Source of the DNA: Nitrosomonas sp.
Lineage (GTDB): Bacteria > Pseudomonadota > Gammaproteobacteria > Burkholderiales > Nitrosomonadaceae
Direction of reading: 5' to 3'
Assembly: GCF_019752095.1 (NCBI RefSeq)
Contig: NZ_JAIEMO010000005.1
Coordinates: 1 to 53,117 of the forward strand
DNA length: 53,117 nucleotides
Shown here: positions 8,606 through 17,429 of the stretch, in pieces
Layout: every line of letters starts with the position of its first letter
Numbering within the stretch: position 1 is the stretch's first letter
Notes under the pieces: generated by a model
Databases searched by the model: none
Told to the model about the DNA's origin: nothing
Seen by the model: the letters and a program-made list of their open reading frames with translations, nothing else
Program-made: the position numbers and the translations under genes

Positions 8606-9818
8606 AGAAACCGAACAAATTTGCAAGGCAGTCTAGCAATCCGTCCGAGTCTGAGCGATGGCAAAAATAAAAAATGCTGATGATGAATGTGATGATCGAC
8701 AATAGGAGTAAAACGACAGAGAATTTTAAATTCTTTTGTTCATATTTTGCTTTTATTGCATCTGCAATTTCGTCATAGGATTTGTTCGATAGATCTACTT
8801 TGGCTCTTGGAATAACAGGAATTTCATTCACGGTTGGATTGTTTTTCTGTTCTGAGTTCTTTGTGCTAGGTGGCGCAGACTGCTCATAACTGGGAGCAGC
8901 TTTAGGTGCAGCTGATTCCTGGATTGGTTTATTAGCCGTTTCTAACGATTCCTGTTTTTTTCTTTCTTCATTGTTGAGCATAATGATGTAATGAAACACA
9001 TCGGTTATCAGTCCCATTCGCTGCGTAGCTTCATAAACATCTTTTGCATCGATTGTAGATTTATTACGTTCATAGGCCACGTTGAACGATCTGTCACACA
9101 ATGAATTAATGGTTCGCGGTGTTCCACCGGCGTTAAATGCAATTGAGATGGCTTCCCACCCAGTGTCCGAAATTAAATTGGGATTACCTCCAGCAACTTG
9201 AATACGATGGGTAATATATTCCAATACGCCATCGGTGGTCATTTTTCCTAACGATTCAAGTGCGGCAATGCGTTGCTTAAATGGAATCATTTCGGGCTTG
9301 TTGATTTTCTCCATCAACTCATCCTGACCGAGGAGCAACAACTGAATAAGCTTGATGGATCCTTCTTCAAGATTGTTTAACAAGCGAATGCCATTAAGAA
9401 CGTCATCTGACATCAAATGGGATTCATCGATGATAACCAGACACTTTTTCCCTTCCGTGTTGATCGTCATCAAAGCATTCCGAATATCCCGCATGACAAA
9501 GGTTTTTTCAGAGGATGTCGGATGAAGTCCAAATTCTTGGGCAAGAAATAAATAAAGATCAGTGCTATTGGCAGGGGGTTCAGCCATCCAAATTAATTGA
9601 ATGCTCTCTGGGAAATCGGCCTTTATCATTTGGCTCAACGTTGTTTTGCCAGAGCCAATGGGACCTGTGACGACGATCAATCCACGACCGCTTTGTAAAG
9701 AACCAGAGATTTGCTTGCGAATGCGTGCATGATCTCCATGATCATAGAAAAACAACGGATCCGGTACATTCTCGAAAGGAAGTAATTTGAGGTTAAAGTG
9801 CTGGGCATACATATGCAT
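8604..9818 (-). CDS. ExeA/GspA-like AAA+ ATPase with C-terminal membrane segment
   Basis: The 404-residue protein starts with the ExeA signature YAQHFNLKLLPFENVPDPLFFY. Walker A is GPIGSGKT (residues 52-59) and Walker B is CLVIIDESH near residue 130. Sensor/arginine regions follow, including the phrase GGTPRTINSLCDRSF typical of GspA-type ATPases. Residues 290-350 are a low-complexity Pro/Ser/Asn-rich linker. One hydrophobic segment, VVLLLLSIITFIISIFYF, lies near residues 368-386. In Aeromonas, ExeA with ExeB remodels peptidoglycan for the type II secretin. Here the peptidoglycan-binding domain of ExeA is missing, and the preceding gene supplies an OmpA-like domain instead. The start codon overlaps the upstream stop (TAATG), indicating translational coupling. 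Confidence 0.85.
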   Translation of the reverse strand: MHMYAQHFNLKLLPFENVPDPLFFYDHGDHARIRKQISGSLQSGRGLIVVTGPIGSGKTTLSQMIKADFPESIQLIWMAEPPANSTDLYLFLAQEFGLHPTSSEKTFVMRDIRNALMTINTEGKKCLVIIDESHLMSDDVLNGIRLLNNLEEGSIKLIQLLLLGQDELMEKINKPEMIPFKQRIAALESLGKMTTDGVLEYITHRIQVAGGNPNLISDTGWEAISIAFNAGGTPRTINSLCDRSFNVAYERNKSTIDAKDVYEATQRMGLITDVFHYIIMLNNEERKKQESLETANKPIQESAAPKAAPSYEQSAPPSTKNSEQKNNPTVNEIPVIPRAKVDLSNKSYDEIADAIKAKYEQKNLKFSVVLLLLSIITFIISIFYFCHRSDSDGLLDCLANLFGF

Positions 9819-10528
9819 TAGTTTGCTCCCTCCTGAGGCATCAGTTTTACTTCGACTCTACGGTTTTTTGTTCTACCTTCTTCTGTGGCATTCGAAACTA
9901 TTGGTCGTTTGTCACCATAGCCAATAATAGATATTCGTGTCGTGGGTACGCCATGCAAAATCAGTATATTCGCGATGGCTCGAGCGCGACGCCTGGATAA
10001 ATCCATATTGTCACTGCTAATCTTTCCGGTAGGAATGTTGTCGGTATGACCTTCAATGAGTATACGATTGTTTGGAAATGCTGATATTTCTTCAATTAAC
10101 TCTTCAATCGTTGAATAGGAGACATCATGGATAATATCTTGTCCGGAACGAAATGTTTTGCCATCGAATATGGTTAAAGTCCGAGGCTTAACGAGTGTAT
10201 CGGGAGTAGGTGTGACTTCATTGATTTCTTCCGCTGCTGGAATTGGATTTTCATCCTGTGTGGTTATTGTTTCCACATTCTCAGCAATGACTTTGTTGTC
10301 CTCGAATGTGGGCGAATGGGTCAAATTGTCTAGGCCGGGTACTGGAGTAGGTGCGGATAGCGAAGAGGGTTCAGGTGCAGCAGAAGACTCAAGTGAAGGT
10401 GGCATTGCTTCCGGCCAATTCCCTTGATAGATTGTATCGTGGATCGGGATTTCCAGCGCTTTAAACGTAACAACAGCCGATAGGCTGAAAAACACAAAAG
10501 ATAGTCCAATAATAATGAAACGTACCAT
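9818..10528 (-). CDS. OmpA/MotB-like peptidoglycan-binding protein, inner-membrane anchored
   Basis: The 236-residue protein has one N-terminal membrane segment (FIIIGLSFVFFSLSAVVTF, residues 4-22). A Pro/Ser/Glu-rich periplasmic spacer to about residue 115 follows, then an OmpA-like domain. That domain has ILIEGHTDNIPTG, the LSRRRARAIANIL helix, ISIIGYGDKRP and GRTKNRRVEVKL, the usual peptidoglycan-binding pattern. It is the first gene of a two-gene operon with the ExeA-like ATPase. The topology (inner-membrane anchor, long spacer, wall-binding domain) resembles MotB or ExeB-like stators more than outer-membrane OmpA. The substrate of the complex is unknown. Confidence 0.88.
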   Translation of the reverse strand: MVRFIIIGLSFVFFSLSAVVTFKALEIPIHDTIYQGNWPEAMPPSLESSAAPEPSSLSAPTPVPGLDNLTHSPTFEDNKVIAENVETITTQDENPIPAAEEINEVTPTPDTLVKPRTLTIFDGKTFRSGQDIIHDVSYSTIEELIEEISAFPNNRILIEGHTDNIPTGKISSDNMDLSRRRARAIANILILHGVPTTRISIIGYGDKRPIVSNATEEGRTKNRRVEVKLMPQEGAN

Positions 10529-11228
10529 GATAATGCACTCGATTTAGTATATGTTAATTAAGCAAGTGTAACGGACTTATGCACAAATATTTTAACGTAT
10601 TGAAGGGTGTCTTGCTTACGGGAATAAAATAAGTTTGGTTAATCATTGATGGATAAAAGCAGTTTAATTCCAACTTAGTTCACTTCAAAATCTGTACAAC
10701 AAGATGCAGGTTAACATTGTCTCGTACAAACTCGGATTTAAACGTGTTAATAGAGGCAATAAATTATGCCTTTCTATAAGATTATCATATTATCATGGCG
10801 TTTATAGAAGGCATCAAGGCATCTATTCCTCAAGATTTAAATTCTTAGTGCTACAGTGTGAGATTTGTCACGCAAGTATCCACAGTAAGATGTTATGGTA
10901 TGAGATGCCATTTATCATTGTTGTTGCATCACAAAGTTGCAGCATAAATACATAATATGGTTATGCAAAATTGGCGGGGTAGGGGGGAGTGTTATTCTTG
11001 TTATTTTTGTTATTAGAGTTTGTCATAACCACTTGTAGCGGGATTAGGTACTTTATTTGTATCGGCGATAATTCATAGGCTGTGGTTTTTCTAGTATCGA
11101 GTAGTAAGCGGCGTTATCGCATTAGTTACCAGTATTTTTGTTGTTAACAACATAAAATATCAACAAGTTGCTTGCTTCATGTAATCTAAATCCGAAAGTG
11201 TTCTACTACCTATAGGGAGATTAATAAT
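10529..11228. other. Long intergenic region without a recognised gene
   Basis: About 700 AT-rich bases separate the OmpA-like gene and the lipoprotein gene, which are divergent. It must hold both promoters. One short reading frame on the plus strand (10704-10955) has no ribosome binding site and no recognisable protein. A long inverted repeat lies at 10766-10814. A G-rich run (GGCGGGGTAGGGGGGAG) lies near 10973. Confidence 0.6.
10766..10814. repeat. Inverted repeat with 13-base arms
   Basis: ATGCCTTTCTATAA (10766-10779) and TTATAGAAGGCAT (10802-10814) are reverse complements except for one extra T in the left arm. The spacer is 22 bases of AT-rich sequence. No T-run follows, so it is more likely a protein-binding site or RNA structure than a terminator. 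Confidence 0.6.
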
Positions 11229-12503
11229 ATGACAAAAACTACAACGTCTTTTTCACACTTATTCCAAACAGACATTGGAATTCCAAAGTTATTACTATGG
11301 TTGCTTGCGTTTGTATTAATTTTGATCTCGGGTTGCAGTATCGGCGATAAAATCGACAAATTGACAGATAAAGTAAGTGATGTGGCCGGAGATACCGTAG
11401 CTACGTTAGATAGCGCGATTGATGCCTTAGACCGGAATTCTGCTTCCTGGCAGTCGGTATTGCAAGATACTACGACAAAGTTGACCGATGAAGCCCAATC
11501 CACCGTACGCAACGAGGTTTCGGATCTGCTCAACCGCAGTGTGGCGGCTACAGGAAATGAGTTGCGCTGCAATATAGATTTTATCGGTTCGCGTGTGCGT
11601 CAGGCTTTAGCGCGAATTCGCGCACGACTGCTGCATCAAGCGATACCTCCGGTTGAACCAGCATTATGCCACGTGGTGCCTGCAGCTGTGGATATGGCGC
11701 TGGATGTAAGCCGTCGTAACAAGCTGGAGTTTTTCGGTTATGATTTTGACACGACAACTATTAAGGTAACATTGCACAATAAGTCAGGCGCAATGGATGT
11801 TTCTTCCAAGCTTGATCGATTGACTCACTACCACATGACGCTCAATCTCGGTGCAAATGGGGTCCCAGTATCCAGTGCCAGCGATCGCCTGACTTTGGAA
11901 TGGGAAAATCGTCCTATTTCCAGTATCGCTGTGATTCAACCGGCTACGCCAGTATGCCGGGAAAAAACAGAAACCTATGCGCGTGATACTTATTTATCTT
12001 TTACACCGCCTCATACTCGTGGTGATAAAGAATTTAGTGGGAATGGTCCGGAAGTATGGGCAAATGCACGTTGGAGCAATGAAGGCACGCACGTAAACTT
12101 CCGGCTTTGGATGAAGGCTCAGGAAACACGCAGCGATTGGACCACAGCAGAAGGTGAGCGCACTGATACTTACTACACGGCACCACCAGGCTGGCGTATT
12201 GATAGTATAGTTAACAGCGCGGAAAGCACAGCGCATTATGTCGATACCGATCATAACGATGATCGTCAAGGTGGTGGTCCGAACGGGCCGGTCAAAGAGT
12301 TCAAATTCCGTGGCGATCGCAGTGGTGATGATGCGGGTAGTTATACCGGTGTAGACGTTACCTTTAATCCACTGGTGGTGAAGTTGGTGGAAGTGGCCAA
12401 TTGTGCTCCGGCATCGGCAATTAAATCATTGCAGATAAAGGATCTGATTGCTCCCTCTACAATCAAGCGTTTGCAGCCCATGATGTTGAAGCTGAAACCT
12501 TAG
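11229..12503 (+). CDS. Predicted lipoprotein of unknown function
   Basis: The 424-residue product has a long N-terminal hydrophobic segment ending in the lipobox ISGC (Cys36). Residues 38-130 are polar and helical with many Asp, Thr and Ala, looking like a coiled-coil or amphipathic stalk. The rest is rich in beta-type sequence with scattered Cys residues. The acidic DDRQGGGPNGPVKEF region near residue 350 stands out. I do not recognise a family. GGGAG lies 9 bases before the ATG. It stands alone with its own long upstream region. An imperfect hairpin without a clear T-run follows the gene. Cell envelope location is well supported; the function is unknown. Confidence 0.8.
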   Translation: MTKTTTSFSHLFQTDIGIPKLLLWLLAFVLILISGCSIGDKIDKLTDKVSDVAGDTVATLDSAIDALDRNSASWQSVLQDTTTKLTDEAQSTVRNEVSDLLNRSVAATGNELRCNIDFIGSRVRQALARIRARLLHQAIPPVEPALCHVVPAAVDMALDVSRRNKLEFFGYDFDTTTIKVTLHNKSGAMDVSSKLDRLTHYHMTLNLGANGVPVSSASDRLTLEWENRPISSIAVIQPATPVCREKTETYARDTYLSFTPPHTRGDKEFSGNGPEVWANARWSNEGTHVNFRLWMKAQETRSDWTTAEGERTDTYYTAPPGWRIDSIVNSAESTAHYVDTDHNDDRQGGGPNGPVKEFKFRGDRSGDDAGSYTGVDVTFNPLVVKLVEVANCAPASAIKSLQIKDLIAPSTIKRLQPMMLKLKP

Positions 12504-12533
12504 TTAGGTTTTATAGTAGATTTCTGAACCATG

Positions 12534-12567
12534 CAATGCACCCACAATCTCGAGAACGGGTGCATTG
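12534..12567. repeat. Hairpin after the lipoprotein gene
   Basis: CAATGCACCC (12534-12543) pairs perfectly with GGGTGCATTG (12558-12567) around a 14-base loop. It lies 30 bases past the lipoprotein stop. The bases after it (TACTTTC) are not a clean T-run, so a terminator role is possible but weak. Confidence 0.55.
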
Positions 12568-12761
12568 TACTTTCAAGTATTGTCGTTTCTTCTTTGCGAA
12601 AGCATTCCGGATTTATTTCTTCTGAAATAAGAGTCTTGCCAGCCGTTGACTGAGTTTGACAGCACAATGCTTCTTCGTTACATTTTGTGTAGAGAGATAA
12701 CACTCTTGAAGTAAACTTTTACACCATTTAGCTTGTTTGAAAAATACCGAGGGGAAGAGTC

Positions 12762-13658
12762 TTGAACAAAAAATCAGGCAGTAATGCGATTGGTACTGAT
12801 GAACTCATCATTTCTGGCTCGAATGGATGGATCATGCTGGTGATTTTATTGATTGGATTCATGCTGGGTGTTTTTCTTGTGGCTACACCTGGAGGTCCGG
12901 TTAAAATTTTTGCAGGCGGTTCTTTTCTGGCAATCACGCTATTTTGTGCTAAGGGTTTATTTACACTCGAGCCGAATCAAGCTGCCGTGATGGTTTTTTT
13001 CGGTAAATATGCAGGGACAGTTAGCGAAAGTGGTTTTTTCTGGGTCAATCCGTTCTATAACCGAACGCCGGTTTCACTTCGGATCAATAACTGGAATACC
13101 CCTGTTTTGAAAGTCAACGATGAGCGTGGCAGTCCGATTGAAATTGCCGCAGTGATAGCTTGGCGGGTACAGGATACGGCGCGTGCAGTTTTCGATGTGG
13201 AAAGCACATTCAACTACTTGCAGGTTCAAAGTGAGTCGGCAGTTCGTCAAGTGGCCAGTAGTCATGCATACGACGATACTGAAGGAGAGCAGCGCAAAAG
13301 TTTGCGTACTGATTTGGATGCTATTGCAGCATTATTACGCGAATCAATTCAACAGCACGTCGAAGTTGCAGGAATCGCGATTGAAGAAGCCAAGATTGCC
13401 CATCTTGCCTATGCCCCCGAGATTGCCAGCGCCATGCTTCGACGGCAGCAGGCGGAGGCCGTAGTAATGGCGCGCCAGAGACTGGTAGATGGCGCAGTGG
13501 GTATGGTCGAAGGCGCACTGAAAAATCTGGAAGAGAAGAAGATTGTTTCATTGACATCCGATCAACGTGCCGCGCTGGTAACCAATATGATGACGGTGTT
13601 ACTATCAGAAACAGGCGCACAGCCAGTTATTCAGATGACACAAGCGCCCTTGCAGTAA
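12762..13658 (+). CDS. SPFH/Band 7 domain membrane protein
   Basis: The 298-residue protein has two N-terminal hydrophobic segments (about residues 26-47 and 49-68). An SPFH domain follows: LEPNQAAVMVFFGKYAGTV, GFFWVNPFYNRTPVSLR and the phrase VESEASVRQVAS-like (residues 145-155). The C-terminal part is an Ala/Glu/Arg-rich helix (AKIAHLAYAPEIASAMLRRQQAEAVVMARQ) as in stomatin/prohibitin-like proteins. Such proteins form large membrane-bound cages or microdomains. The start is TTG, chosen because GAGGGGAAG stands just upstream and the next in-frame ATG lies inside the membrane region. No NfeD partner is adjacent. It is convergent with the flavoprotein gene. Confidence 0.88.
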   Translation: MNKKSGSNAIGTDELIISGSNGWIMLVILLIGFMLGVFLVATPGGPVKIFAGGSFLAITLFCAKGLFTLEPNQAAVMVFFGKYAGTVSESGFFWVNPFYNRTPVSLRINNWNTPVLKVNDERGSPIEIAAVIAWRVQDTARAVFDVESTFNYLQVQSESAVRQVASSHAYDDTEGEQRKSLRTDLDAIAALLRESIQQHVEVAGIAIEEAKIAHLAYAPEIASAMLRRQQAEAVVMARQRLVDGAVGMVEGALKNLEEKKIVSLTSDQRAALVTNMMTVLLSETGAQPVIQMTQAPLQ

Positions 13659-13745
13659 TGTTTCATTTTTCTAGTAACTTTTTCAAACTGTGTAACGTTG
13701 CTGACAATACTATCATACGGCGATCACTACGTTCCTCGCAAGATA

Positions 13746-15158
13746 TCAATCAAGGGCTTCCGAATTAAAGGTGCCGCACATAGACAGATCGAATTTGTTG
13801 ACAATAGGAAGTTGCGCCGACAGAGTCCGCAACGCTGTGCGCAGACCTTCTTCCAGAACCGGATGATAAAATGGCAAACGCAGTAGCTGCTGTACCGTGA
13901 GCGATTGATCAATGGCTAACGCCAGCAGATGTGCCATATGGTCGCCAGCGGGTGCGCACATTTCCGCGCCCAATAGCCGACCACTTTCCGCATCGGCATA
14001 AATGCGCTGAATGCCTTTATTTCTCTGGCCGACCCGAGCACGCCCCTGGCGGTCAAAATGCACCTCCCCAATCAAAGTTTTTGCGGGATCGAGCGCCTGA
14101 AAGTGGTTGCCTACGATGGCTATGTTTGGATCAGTAAAAATAATGGCTAGTGGTGTCCGGCGTGTAAAACAAAGTGGATCAGAGCGTATGGCATTGAGTC
14201 CAGCAATGTATCCTTCATCGGCAGCTTCATGCAGCAACGGTGCCTGGTCATTTGCATCGCCGGCCAAAAATATGGGTAGGTCGGCCACCTGCATAGTGCT
14301 TGGATTTACCGATGGCATGCCATGTTGGTCGAGCGGAACGCCTAGTGTTTCTAACCCCAGATTGTCGATATTGGGGCGGCGCCCTAGCGCAGCAAGTACA
14401 CAATCGACCACCACTTCAGTGCTTCCGGCACGTACCTGCACACCCTTGTGTACGAGGTTCAACTCGGCTTTATTTCCCATGTGCAGAGGAAGTTCTCTTC
14501 CTAACAGATCTGTCGCCGTTGTAATGACCTGTGGGTCTGTTAATCCAGCGAATTGATTTCCGCCAAATGCTGTCACCTTAATACCAAGTCGGGAAAGCGC
14601 TTGTGCCATCTCAGCGCCGATAGAACCCATTCCTATCACTGCCATATGTGCAGGCAGCGTTTTTTGTTCAAACAAGATATCTGTCGTGAGCAACCTATCA
14701 CCGAGTGAATTCCATGGTGTTGGGACTATCGGACGCGATCCAGTGGCAATAATAATTTTGTGCGCACGTAATTCCTCACCGTTGACTTCCAATCTATCTG
14801 GAGCAAGTAGGCGTGCGCGCCCGGAAATAGCGCGTTTGCCCAGATCATCTGTTGTTTTGACCGTGCTGGCGACAAAGTCATCGCGTAGCCGTCGCACTCG
14901 TTGCAGCACAGCAGGGATGTCCATTGTGAGCTGGTCAGAGCCGCGAATGCCGAATTCTTCAAAGGTATTACGACGATGAAAGGCATTAGCCGCCTCGATC
15001 AGCGCTTTGGATGGCATACAGCCAACTCGAGCGCAGATAGTGCCCCAGGGCCCATCATTGATAATCACAAAGCGATCAGTGTGTTTTCGTACCTCCCGCA
15101 ACGCAGATAAGCCTGCGCTACCCGCCCCAACGATGATCACATCCAGTGTTTCATTCAT
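13746..15158 (-). CDS. Class I pyridine nucleotide-disulfide oxidoreductase (dihydrolipoamide dehydrogenase-like)
   Basis: This 470-residue FAD enzyme begins with the dinucleotide-binding VIIVGAGSAGLSALREV. The redox pair is in TICARVGCMPSKAL (C42 and C47). A second Rossmann motif VIGMGSIGAEMAQALSRLG binds NAD(P)H, and IFLAGDAND is the second FAD contact. The C-terminal dimerisation domain ends with FYHPVLEEG, where H432 and E437 form the catalytic dyad on the partner subunit. The usual lipoamide dehydrogenase context (2-oxoacid dehydrogenase genes) is absent, and the redox motif is spaced as usual but reads CARVGC rather than CLNVGC. Its real disulfide substrate is therefore open. GGAGAC precedes the ATG. 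Confidence 0.87.
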   Translation of the reverse strand: MNETLDVIIVGAGSAGLSALREVRKHTDRFVIINDGPWGTICARVGCMPSKALIEAANAFHRRNTFEEFGIRGSDQLTMDIPAVLQRVRRLRDDFVASTVKTTDDLGKRAISGRARLLAPDRLEVNGEELRAHKIIIATGSRPIVPTPWNSLGDRLLTTDILFEQKTLPAHMAVIGMGSIGAEMAQALSRLGIKVTAFGGNQFAGLTDPQVITTATDLLGRELPLHMGNKAELNLVHKGVQVRAGSTEVVVDCVLAALGRRPNIDNLGLETLGVPLDQHGMPSVNPSTMQVADLPIFLAGDANDQAPLLHEAADEGYIAGLNAIRSDPLCFTRRTPLAIIFTDPNIAIVGNHFQALDPAKTLIGEVHFDRQGRARVGQRNKGIQRIYADAESGRLLGAEMCAPAGDHMAHLLALAIDQSLTVQQLLRLPFYHPVLEEGLRTALRTLSAQLPIVNKFDLSMCGTFNSEALD

Positions 15159-15386
15159 AATTATTGTCTCCGATGATGCGTACAGAAAACCCGAACAATG
15201 GGATTAGACTCAATTTATATTTCTTTTCTTAGTGTTCTGAATCATCCTATCAGGGACTCGACATTCAAACAACACACTATTTTGCTCGTATGGCGTTTTG
15301 CTGTGGTTGCTCGGGCACTTCACGTTGAGGGAATCGAGCCTGTTTCATCGGCTACTATCTTTGATTTTTTTGTTGTCAGCAGTTAA

Positions 15387-17135
15387 TTAAAAACCACTAA
15401 TTTCACCCTCACGACGAGGATCTGCACCGCCTTCGAGTCCATTTTTTGCGTCGATAAGAACCACGTGCAAGCCGCTGGTTTGATCTTTTAGCGTAATGTG
15501 GTGGCCTTGTCCGCGCAGTCGTGTCAGTGTTGATTCATCGGCGCGACCGCGTTCCATCTCCACACCATATCCCATGGCAACAAGATGTCCGTCGGCAATG
15601 GCTTCGGCTGCAGGTAATTTCTTGGCCAAAATGCGATAAAGACTGCCAGCAACATAATTGATAATCCTTGTACCGCCGGGGCTGCCAATCGCCAATAGCG
15701 CTCTGCCATCTTTAAAAACAATCGTTGGTGCCATTGATGAACGCGGGCGCTTACCAGGCTGAACGCGATTAGCGATCAGCGATCCATCGATAGTCTTTGG
15801 CGTAAAGGAGAAATCAGTAAGCTGATTGTTCAATAAAAAGCCGCCGACCATGATTCGCGAACCGAAGGCGGTTTCAATACTGCTGGTCATACTCACCACA
15901 TTACCTTCGGTGTCGACAATGCTCAGATGCGTGGTGGAAGGAAGTTCTGGTGAATTGCTGCTAAGGCGAGGTTCGGCGCCTGGCGGTAAGCCGGCATTCA
16001 CGGTGCCAAGTATCGTGTTGTTACTGATCAACTTCGCGCGTTGCTGAAGATAATCGCGATTGATCATGCCTTGCGTAGGTACACTGACAAAAGCAGGATC
16101 TCCCACATAGGCGTTACGGTCAGCAAATGCCAGCTTGGAGGCCTCAATAAAGCCGTGCTGCCAGTCGGCACGTTCGCCATAGTGGATTTCGTAAGCCTCC
16201 AACAGACCAAGAATCGCCAGTACCGTGATACCTCCGGAAGATGGCGGTGGGGCGCCGCAAATACGGTACATCTGGAACTGCCCGCAAACGGCCTCGCGCT
16301 TTTCCGGTTGATACGCGGCCATATCCGAGAAACTGAGGTGACCGGCTCGGTTGGGATCATGATTCACCGCCTGGACGATCTGTTTAGCCAACTCGCCCCG
16401 ATAAAAATCGGCGGCACCAAGGGTGGCAAGCCGTCGTAGCGTTTGTGCGTAGGCCGGATTTTTCAGCAGACTCCCTTCAGCCTTGGGTTGCCAATCTGTT
16501 TCAGTCTGGCTGTAAAAATAATTACGGATTTGCGGATTCACCGCCACTTTAGGCATGCGGCTGAGCAAAATATGCAATCGTTCAGAAATGGCAAAACCTT
16601 GTTCCGCTAGGGCTATAGCGGGCTGGAATAAATCTGCCCATGGCAGCTTGCCATGCTCCTTGTGGCTGGCCTCCAGCATTGCTAAAACACCAGGCACACC
16701 TACCGAATGACCGCCAATAACAGCACTAAAGAAATCCATTGGCTCGCCATCGGCATTCAAGTAATGAGCCTCTGACACTGATGCAGGCGCAGTTTCCCGG
16801 CCATCCCAGGCGACCAGTTCGCCATCTCTTGCTCGCCAATGCAGCATAAATGCACCTCCGCCAATTCCCGAGGACTGTGGTTCGACAAGACCCAGCACCA
16901 ATTGCGCGGCAATGGTGGCATCAACCGCGGAGCCGCCCTGGCGTAGAATCTTAGCAGCAGCCCGGCTGGCGTGTGGATTGGCAGTGACAGCCATCGCTTT
17001 ACTGTAGTTGCCCGACTTGATCGCGCCAAAGCCACTGGCAGCCTCGGGCGCAATGATGGGGTCGCTGGCATGAGCTAATACGCCGTAAAGACACAGAACA
17101 GAAAAATACAGCGGTTTTATACCCAACCAGCGCAT
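15387..17135 (-). CDS. ggt: Gamma-glutamyltransferase
   Basis: The 582-residue preproenzyme has a signal peptide (IKPLYFSVLCLYGVLAHA, residues 6-23), so it acts in the periplasm. It cleaves or transfers the gamma-glutamyl group of glutathione. Family hallmarks are QGGSAVDATIAAQLVLGLVEPQSSGIGGGAF (in parts, residues 66-96) and WDGRETAP. The autoprocessing site is STTHLSIVD, where Thr401 should become the N-terminal nucleophile of the small subunit. SSMAPTIV and GSPGGTRIINYV follow. The length is typical and all key parts are present. The nearest gene downstream is the flavoprotein with 228 bases between; I see no shared operon. Confidence 0.95.
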   Translation of the reverse strand: MRWLGIKPLYFSVLCLYGVLAHASDPIIAPEAASGFGAIKSGNYSKAMAVTANPHASRAAAKILRQGGSAVDATIAAQLVLGLVEPQSSGIGGGAFMLHWRARDGELVAWDGRETAPASVSEAHYLNADGEPMDFFSAVIGGHSVGVPGVLAMLEASHKEHGKLPWADLFQPAIALAEQGFAISERLHILLSRMPKVAVNPQIRNYFYSQTETDWQPKAEGSLLKNPAYAQTLRRLATLGAADFYRGELAKQIVQAVNHDPNRAGHLSFSDMAAYQPEKREAVCGQFQMYRICGAPPPSSGGITVLAILGLLEAYEIHYGERADWQHGFIEASKLAFADRNAYVGDPAFVSVPTQGMINRDYLQQRAKLISNNTILGTVNAGLPPGAEPRLSSNSPELPSTTHLSIVDTEGNVVSMTSSIETAFGSRIMVGGFLLNNQLTDFSFTPKTIDGSLIANRVQPGKRPRSSMAPTIVFKDGRALLAIGSPGGTRIINYVAGSLYRILAKKLPAAEAIADGHLVAMGYGVEMERGRADESTLTRLRGQGHHITLKDQTSGLHVVLIDAKNGLEGGADPRREGEISGF

Positions 17136-17340
17136 TCCATTTCTCCGGAAAGATCAAACGCGTAGAGTGCCACTTCCTGCTACGAGAAGTAAAGTGAGGT
17201 AAGCTGAATTGAAAGAATTAGACACGATTGATAATTAAAGTTTACTCAAAACTTCTGAATACATTGATGTCTGTTGGTGTCAGTTTTTGAATGAAAAACT
17301 GCAAACTAATCTACGATATAGAATTGCTTCTGCAATATGC

Positions 17341-17375
17341 TTCAATACAAGCAGATTTAATCTGCTTGTATTGAA
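17341..17375. terminator. Perfect 17-bp palindrome, probable terminator between ggt and tyrosinase
   Basis: TTCAATACAAGCAGATT (17341-17357) is the exact reverse complement of AATCTGCTTGTATTGAA (17359-17375), separated by one base. It lies 54 bases beyond the tyrosinase stop. No T-run follows on either strand, so it may be a terminator, an mRNA-stabilising hairpin or a protein-binding palindrome. Confidence 0.55.
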
Positions 17376-17429
17376 TTGTGATTTTACCGCAATCCAGATC
17401 CCCAATATTCTTACTTGTCTATTTGAGTA

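Noticed and set aside
10704..10955. 83-codon frame in the long intergenic region
   Set aside because: No ribosome binding site, unusual composition rich in Tyr, Ser and Cys, and it spans the inverted repeat at 10766-10814.
13746..15158. Mercuric reductase for the flavoprotein
   Set aside because: There is no N-terminal heavy-metal-binding domain or C-terminal Cys pair; the end carries the His-Glu pair typical of the lipoamide dehydrogenase group.
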